Assembly (NCBI GenBank): GCA_910584155.1 | Contig: CAJTYG010000008.1 | Location: forward strand, 69,306-133,305 | Reading direction: 5' to 3' | Length of the DNA stretch: 64,000 nt | From: an uncultured Christensenella sp. | GTDB taxonomy: Bacteria; Bacillota; Clostridia; Christensenellales; CAG-917 | Shown: in pieces, positions 60,885-64,000 of the stretch | Numbering within the stretch: the stretch's first letter is position 1 | How the letters are laid out: each line of letters starts with the position of its first letter | Made by a program: the position numbers and the translations under genes | The notes under the pieces: model-generated | Told to the model about the DNA's origin: nothing | What the model saw: the letters and a program-made list of their open reading frames with translations, nothing else | The model's database searches: none

Positions 60885-63476
60885 ATGACAAAGTCATTTA
60901 AAAGAAACTTAATAATGCTTGCTATTTTCATATTGGCTGTTGCAGGCATTGTTATTTTGAGCACAACCAACGCTAATGTGGCATTTGCAACAGATGTTAA
61001 TACAGAAATTTCGGAAGTTGTTGAAGCAGAATTTTCATTTATCCGTCTTAACGAGAATGAATGTAGCATAAAAATCACAAATAAAAATGAAGCAACTTTT
61101 GCTATAATACCGGAAGAGGCTGAAATAGACGGCAAAAAATATAAGGTAACAGAGATAGCGCTCAATGGTTTTATTTCCTGCACTAAATTGGAAAGAGTTA
61201 CACTATCAAAAAATATAATTAAAATTGGCAATTCTGCTTTTGCAAATTGTCCTGAATTAAAAAAGGTGTTTCTCTCTAATGTTCAAACCATTGGCAACAA
61301 CGCTTTTATGAGATGCGCTAAATTGTCGGATATAGTAATTCCCAAGACAGTTTCGTCATTGGGTGCATATGTATTTAGATACAATAATACAAAAATTAAA
61401 GTGCGTGCGAATCAAGCAGGGGCAAATTGGCAATCTACGTGGAATAACAATAACGAAAACCAAAATGTTGAATTTAATAGCAAGTTTTTTGAACCGATGG
61501 TTTTTGAACCGATTTATGTTCAAAACACAAGATCAGCAAATGAAATCACAGGCTATAAAGTAGCAAGCGGACAAGCTTACACAGAAGCATACTATGAAGG
61601 TGAGATCATTACTGTTCCGGCTACTTATAATTCATTATCGGTCAATGACATGGACGACAACTGCTATATGAATATTGTATGCGATAAAATTATATTTAAT
61701 TATTCAAACAATCCCATCAATATTCCGTCCTCGGCATTTGATAATGTTACGGCAAATGAAATTATCATTAATAGAAATATAACTATGAATGACGCAACGG
61801 AAGCTGATAACAGATCTTCAAATATATTTCAATTCGCCACTGTTTCCACAATAGTGTTGCCCAATACAATTCCATTTATTGCAACAGGGATGTTTGCATA
61901 TTGCGAAGGTCTCAAAAATATCTACTTCGTAACTCCTTCTCCAAATTATAGTATAAACACTTCTGAACAAATGGTAAATTTGAATGATGCACCTCAAGTT
62001 ACTTCAATAGGAGAAAATGCTTTTGCAAATACCATAGATTTAAAGGGCATTAAAATACCGGAAAGAGTCAACAGCGTTGGCGCAGATGCTTTTGAAGGAT
62101 GGACAAATACTCAAACAATTTATATAGACCGTTTATATAAAACTGAAATTAGTGCAGGTTGGAAACAGGATTGGAAAGGTCTATGTGATGCAACAATCAT
62201 TTACAGCAAATACAATATAGTTTTTGATAAAAATGGCGGCACGGGCGGCTCGGACAATGTTGTCGCAACCTACAATTCTCAAATGCCTGCCGCTAAAGCT
62301 CCTGAAAGAACAGGTTATATATTTGGCGGATATTATCTATCGCTTGAAGATGAGACCTCTCAATATTATGATAGTAACATGAAAAGCATAAAAAATTGGA
62401 TGAATACCGAAGAAATTGTTTTGCATGCAAAATGGACTGCCAAAAATTATAATATTTCATTTATTAAACAAGGCGGTAGCGGTGGTTCAATTTCTACAAA
62501 TGCTACATTCGATCAGCCCATGTTACCAGAAACTGCCCCGACCAGAGCTGGCTATCAATTCAACGGTTATTATTCAAAACCAAATGGAGAAGGAACTCAA
62601 TACTATGATTGCTATATGACAAGCGTTCAAAATTGGGATATAGACTCAATGGACAATAATCCCATACCATTGTATGCTGATTGGTCAAAACTAATCGAAA
62701 TAACATCTGCTACTTCTCAAATCAATGTAACTGATCGAAAAGCAATTCTCGTGTTCAGAGCCGCATTCAACAACAATTGTACAATTAACATAAGCTCTAA
62801 TACAGTTGCAGTAGGAATGGACGCTAATGGCAAAGAATACAATATGAACATAGTTATTGCATCCCGCACAACCGAACTTTGTTTAATTGTAAAAAACATT
62901 GGCATTTATGCACATTCCGGTCAACCTGCAATAAAGACTCAATCATCAAGCACTTTATATTTATATACAATTGGTATGGTCAATATTTTTGGTTGCACTA
63001 AATCTAACGGCTCTGGCACATCTGCGATAGAATGTGGCAGTTTGTTTATTTGCTCGGCAGACAATCTTCTTATTTATGGCGGGGAAGGAAAGGACGGCAC
63101 ATCTGACGAGATTAGAGGAGGCAATGGCGGAAATGGCGGCGTAGGTGTATTGATTGATAACAAAGCCTATATTCTGTGTAATAATGTAATGATTGCCGGC
63201 GGAACTCCGGGAAAAGGTGGCGATGGTTTAAGAGGTGGATATGGAGGACTCGGTGCGCTACCCATTGCTGGAACAAGATCTAATGTAGAAGTACATCGCT
63301 TAACAGGTCTTACTAATGTACATCTTTATAAGTCTGTCGACGGCGCAAACGGCAGTAATATTCAGGGCACAAATCCAGATACTAATCCCGGAATATATAA
63401 ACCCGGAACCATTATGCGTCCTCCAATTGAAATACCTATTCCTACGCCGCCTATTAGCGGAGGTATTATCAAATAA
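60885..63476 (+). CDS. Secreted BspA-like LRR and InlB-repeat protein
   Basis: 863 residues; AAAGGAG precedes the ATG. A signal peptide (about 1-36, ending NVAFAT) leads into BspA-type LRRs (LERVTLSKNIIKIGNSAFANC and further units to about residue 420). Two InlB/Flg_new units follow (KNGGTGGSDNVVATYNSQMP and KQGGSGGSISTNATFDQPM), each ending in AKWT or ADWS. The last third is beta-helix-like and Gly-rich (GGNGGNGGVGVL and GGDGLRGGYGGLGA), and the tail is Pro-rich. There is no sortase motif. BspA repeats are linked to adhesion. It probably acts outside the cell, in contrast with the intracellular TIR-LRR protein at the other end of the window. Confidence 0.87.
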   Translation: MTKSFKRNLIMLAIFILAVAGIVILSTTNANVAFATDVNTEISEVVEAEFSFIRLNENECSIKITNKNEATFAIIPEEAEIDGKKYKVTEIALNGFISCTKLERVTLSKNIIKIGNSAFANCPELKKVFLSNVQTIGNNAFMRCAKLSDIVIPKTVSSLGAYVFRYNNTKIKVRANQAGANWQSTWNNNNENQNVEFNSKFFEPMVFEPIYVQNTRSANEITGYKVASGQAYTEAYYEGEIITVPATYNSLSVNDMDDNCYMNIVCDKIIFNYSNNPINIPSSAFDNVTANEIIINRNITMNDATEADNRSSNIFQFATVSTIVLPNTIPFIATGMFAYCEGLKNIYFVTPSPNYSINTSEQMVNLNDAPQVTSIGENAFANTIDLKGIKIPERVNSVGADAFEGWTNTQTIYIDRLYKTEISAGWKQDWKGLCDATIIYSKYNIVFDKNGGTGGSDNVVATYNSQMPAAKAPERTGYIFGGYYLSLEDETSQYYDSNMKSIKNWMNTEEIVLHAKWTAKNYNISFIKQGGSGGSISTNATFDQPMLPETAPTRAGYQFNGYYSKPNGEGTQYYDCYMTSVQNWDIDSMDNNPIPLYADWSKLIEITSATSQINVTDRKAILVFRAAFNNNCTINISSNTVAVGMDANGKEYNMNIVIASRTTELCLIVKNIGIYAHSGQPAIKTQSSSTLYLYTIGMVNIFGCTKSNGSGTSAIECGSLFICSADNLLIYGGEGKDGTSDEIRGGNGGNGGVGVLIDNKAYILCNNVMIAGGTPGKGGDGLRGGYGGLGALPIAGTRSNVEVHRLTGLTNVHLYKSVDGANGSNIQGTNPDTNPGIYKPGTIMRPPIEIPIPTPPISGGIIK

Positions 63477-63503
63477 GTGTACACAAAACGACAAGTCTGT
63501 TTT

Positions 63504-63537
63504 AATAGCCTTTCAACACTGAAAGGCTATTAATTTT
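63504..63537 (+). terminator. Terminator of the secreted LRR gene
   Basis: Perfect 12-bp stem AATAGCCTTTCA-ACAC-TGAAAGGCTATT followed by AATTTTTT. Confidence 0.9.
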
Positions 63538-63548
63538 TTATATTGGCT

Positions 63549-63615
63549 GTTAGGCGTGTGCTTGTCTTGAAACAAGTGGCGTCGCTGCGCTCCGCCAGAC
63601 AAGCACACGCCAACA
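63549..63615. repeat. Large inverted repeat 1
   Basis: Perfect 15-bp arms GGCGTGTGCTTGTCT (63553-63567) and AGACAAGCACACGCC (63597-63611), extended by GTT/AAC on the outside. A small GGCG...CGCC hairpin lies within the loop. Much more GC-rich than the surrounding DNA. No gene. Confidence 0.7.
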
Positions 63616-63650
63616 ACTGAAACAATGTAGTAAATCGACTAAAGAATTAA

Positions 63651-63710
63651 GAGCACGGGCGAGAGGTTTGCGCTATCCCGCTTGCAAAGCCTCTCGCCAT
63701 TCCGTTGCTC
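63651..63710. repeat. Large inverted repeat 2
   Basis: GGCGAGAGG-TTTGC (63658-63671) pairs with GCAAAGCCTCTCGCC (63684-63698) with one bulge. Outer arms GAGCACGG (63651-63658) and CCGTTGCTC (63702-63710) extend the stem. It ends about 40 bp before the stop of the minus-strand gene at 63753. Confidence 0.65.
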
Positions 63711-63752
63711 ATTTGTCATTCTTTTGCGTATGATTTTATTCGCATTTGCATT

Positions 63753-64000
63753 TCAGTTTGTCTTTGGCATAAGCGCTTCCGTTTCTTTGGATATTACTCC
63801 TACCCATTCGCCGTTATCCCAACAGTTAAAATCATCAAAAAGCAATAGTTTCTTTTCTTCGAGTCCAAACATCGTCGCTACGTCACCGTCCTCTATATCG
63901 GAAATCAAGTACATCGGCAGTCCTCGTGAGTACACAATTTTCTCACCCGTTTTCTCTATGTATTTGAGTATATATGCAATGGCTTTTGCATACTCTTGAG
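63753..64000 (-). CDS. C-terminal fragment of an unrecognised cytoplasmic protein (cut by window edge)
   Basis: The frame is open from the right edge to a stop at 63753: 81 complete codons. The visible part reads EYAKAIAYILKYIEKTGEKI, then GLPMYLISDIEDGD, KKLLLFDDFNCWDNGEWVGV and the end EALMPKTN. It is acidic and soluble, with no membrane segment. The true start lies beyond the window and no family can be assigned. Confidence 0.65.
   Translation of the reverse strand, partial: QEYAKAIAYILKYIEKTGEKIVYSRGLPMYLISDIEDGDVATMFGLEEKKLLLFDDFNCWDNGEWVGVISKETEALMPKTN

Noticed and set aside
63549..63615. Integron attC site
   Set aside because: The GTTAGGC and GCCAAC ends have the opposite orientation to attC (RYYYAAC...GTTRRRY), and no integron integrase or cassette array is present.

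Overview
This window looks like a chromosomal segment of an anaerobic, endospore-lineage Clostridia-type Firmicute, probably an uncultured gut organism. The reasons are a complete Spo0A, rubrerythrin, a T-box leader, a CsoR copper switch, PyrDB/PyrK-type dihydroorotate oxidation, rpsF-ssb-rpsR, AGGAGG-type ribosome sites, and many BspA-like leucine-rich repeats and InlB-type surface repeats. A narrower placement (for example Christensenellales-like) would be a guess. The housekeeping part (about 2.4-49 kb) has moderate GC. From about 50 kb onward the DNA is visibly more AT-rich and accessory in character.

Layout. 1-2354 (-): a large intracellular TIR-domain protein with a long BspA-type LRR array, cut by the window edge. 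2.5-5.7 kb (+): copper resistance, csoR-copA, with a perfect palindromic operator inside the promoter and a CopZ-like domain fused to the CopA C-terminus that has its own internal ribosome site. 5.9-9.2 kb: dut (+), a T-box-controlled trpB2 (-) and pdxY (-). 9.4-19.1 kb (+): a four-gene operon of ABC-2 ATPase, permease and two very large exported proteins. 19.2-25 kb (-): a small membrane protein, an esterase, and ftsH-cysE-cysS. 25.3-26.4 kb (+): rpsF-ssb-rpsR, followed by three copies of a 99-bp imperfect palindrome. 26.9-28.9 kb: a Cys-rich mini-protein divergent from an XRE regulator, then an anchored ComEC-like metallo-beta-lactamase-fold protein. 28.9-37.9 kb (-): the pyrimidine operon pyrC-carB-pyrK-pyrD-pyrF-pyrE-pyrB, without carA, with a switch-like leader and a PyrI zinc domain fused onto PyrB. 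38-40.8 kb (+): a GPH sugar symporter plus metallophosphoesterase. 40.9-43.5 kb: a second Cys-rich/XRE locus (two Cys-rich genes divergent from four tandem XRE genes) and a Fic protein. 43.7-49.3 kb: proS, an acidic zinc-ribbon protein, spo0A, a MATE exporter and rubrerythrin.

The accessory end (about 50.2-64 kb) holds a structured element with three mutually complementary arms, an OLD-family ATPase-Toprim nuclease, and a folded leader that precedes eight small genes of conjugative-element type, including PcfK-like/MutS-I and PcfJ-like proteins. Next come two XRE regulators, one of them membrane-anchored, then a small secreted protein, a lipoprotein with InlB-like repeats and an HExxH motif, and a secreted LRR/InlB-repeat protein. 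Two large inverted repeats precede a truncated gene at the right edge.

The most notable points are the TIR-LRR protein, the copA/copZ internal start, the two divergent Cys-rich/XRE loci with the same promoter geometry, the pyr-leader switch, and the unexplained folded elements at 26.4-26.8, 50.2 and 52.3 kb.
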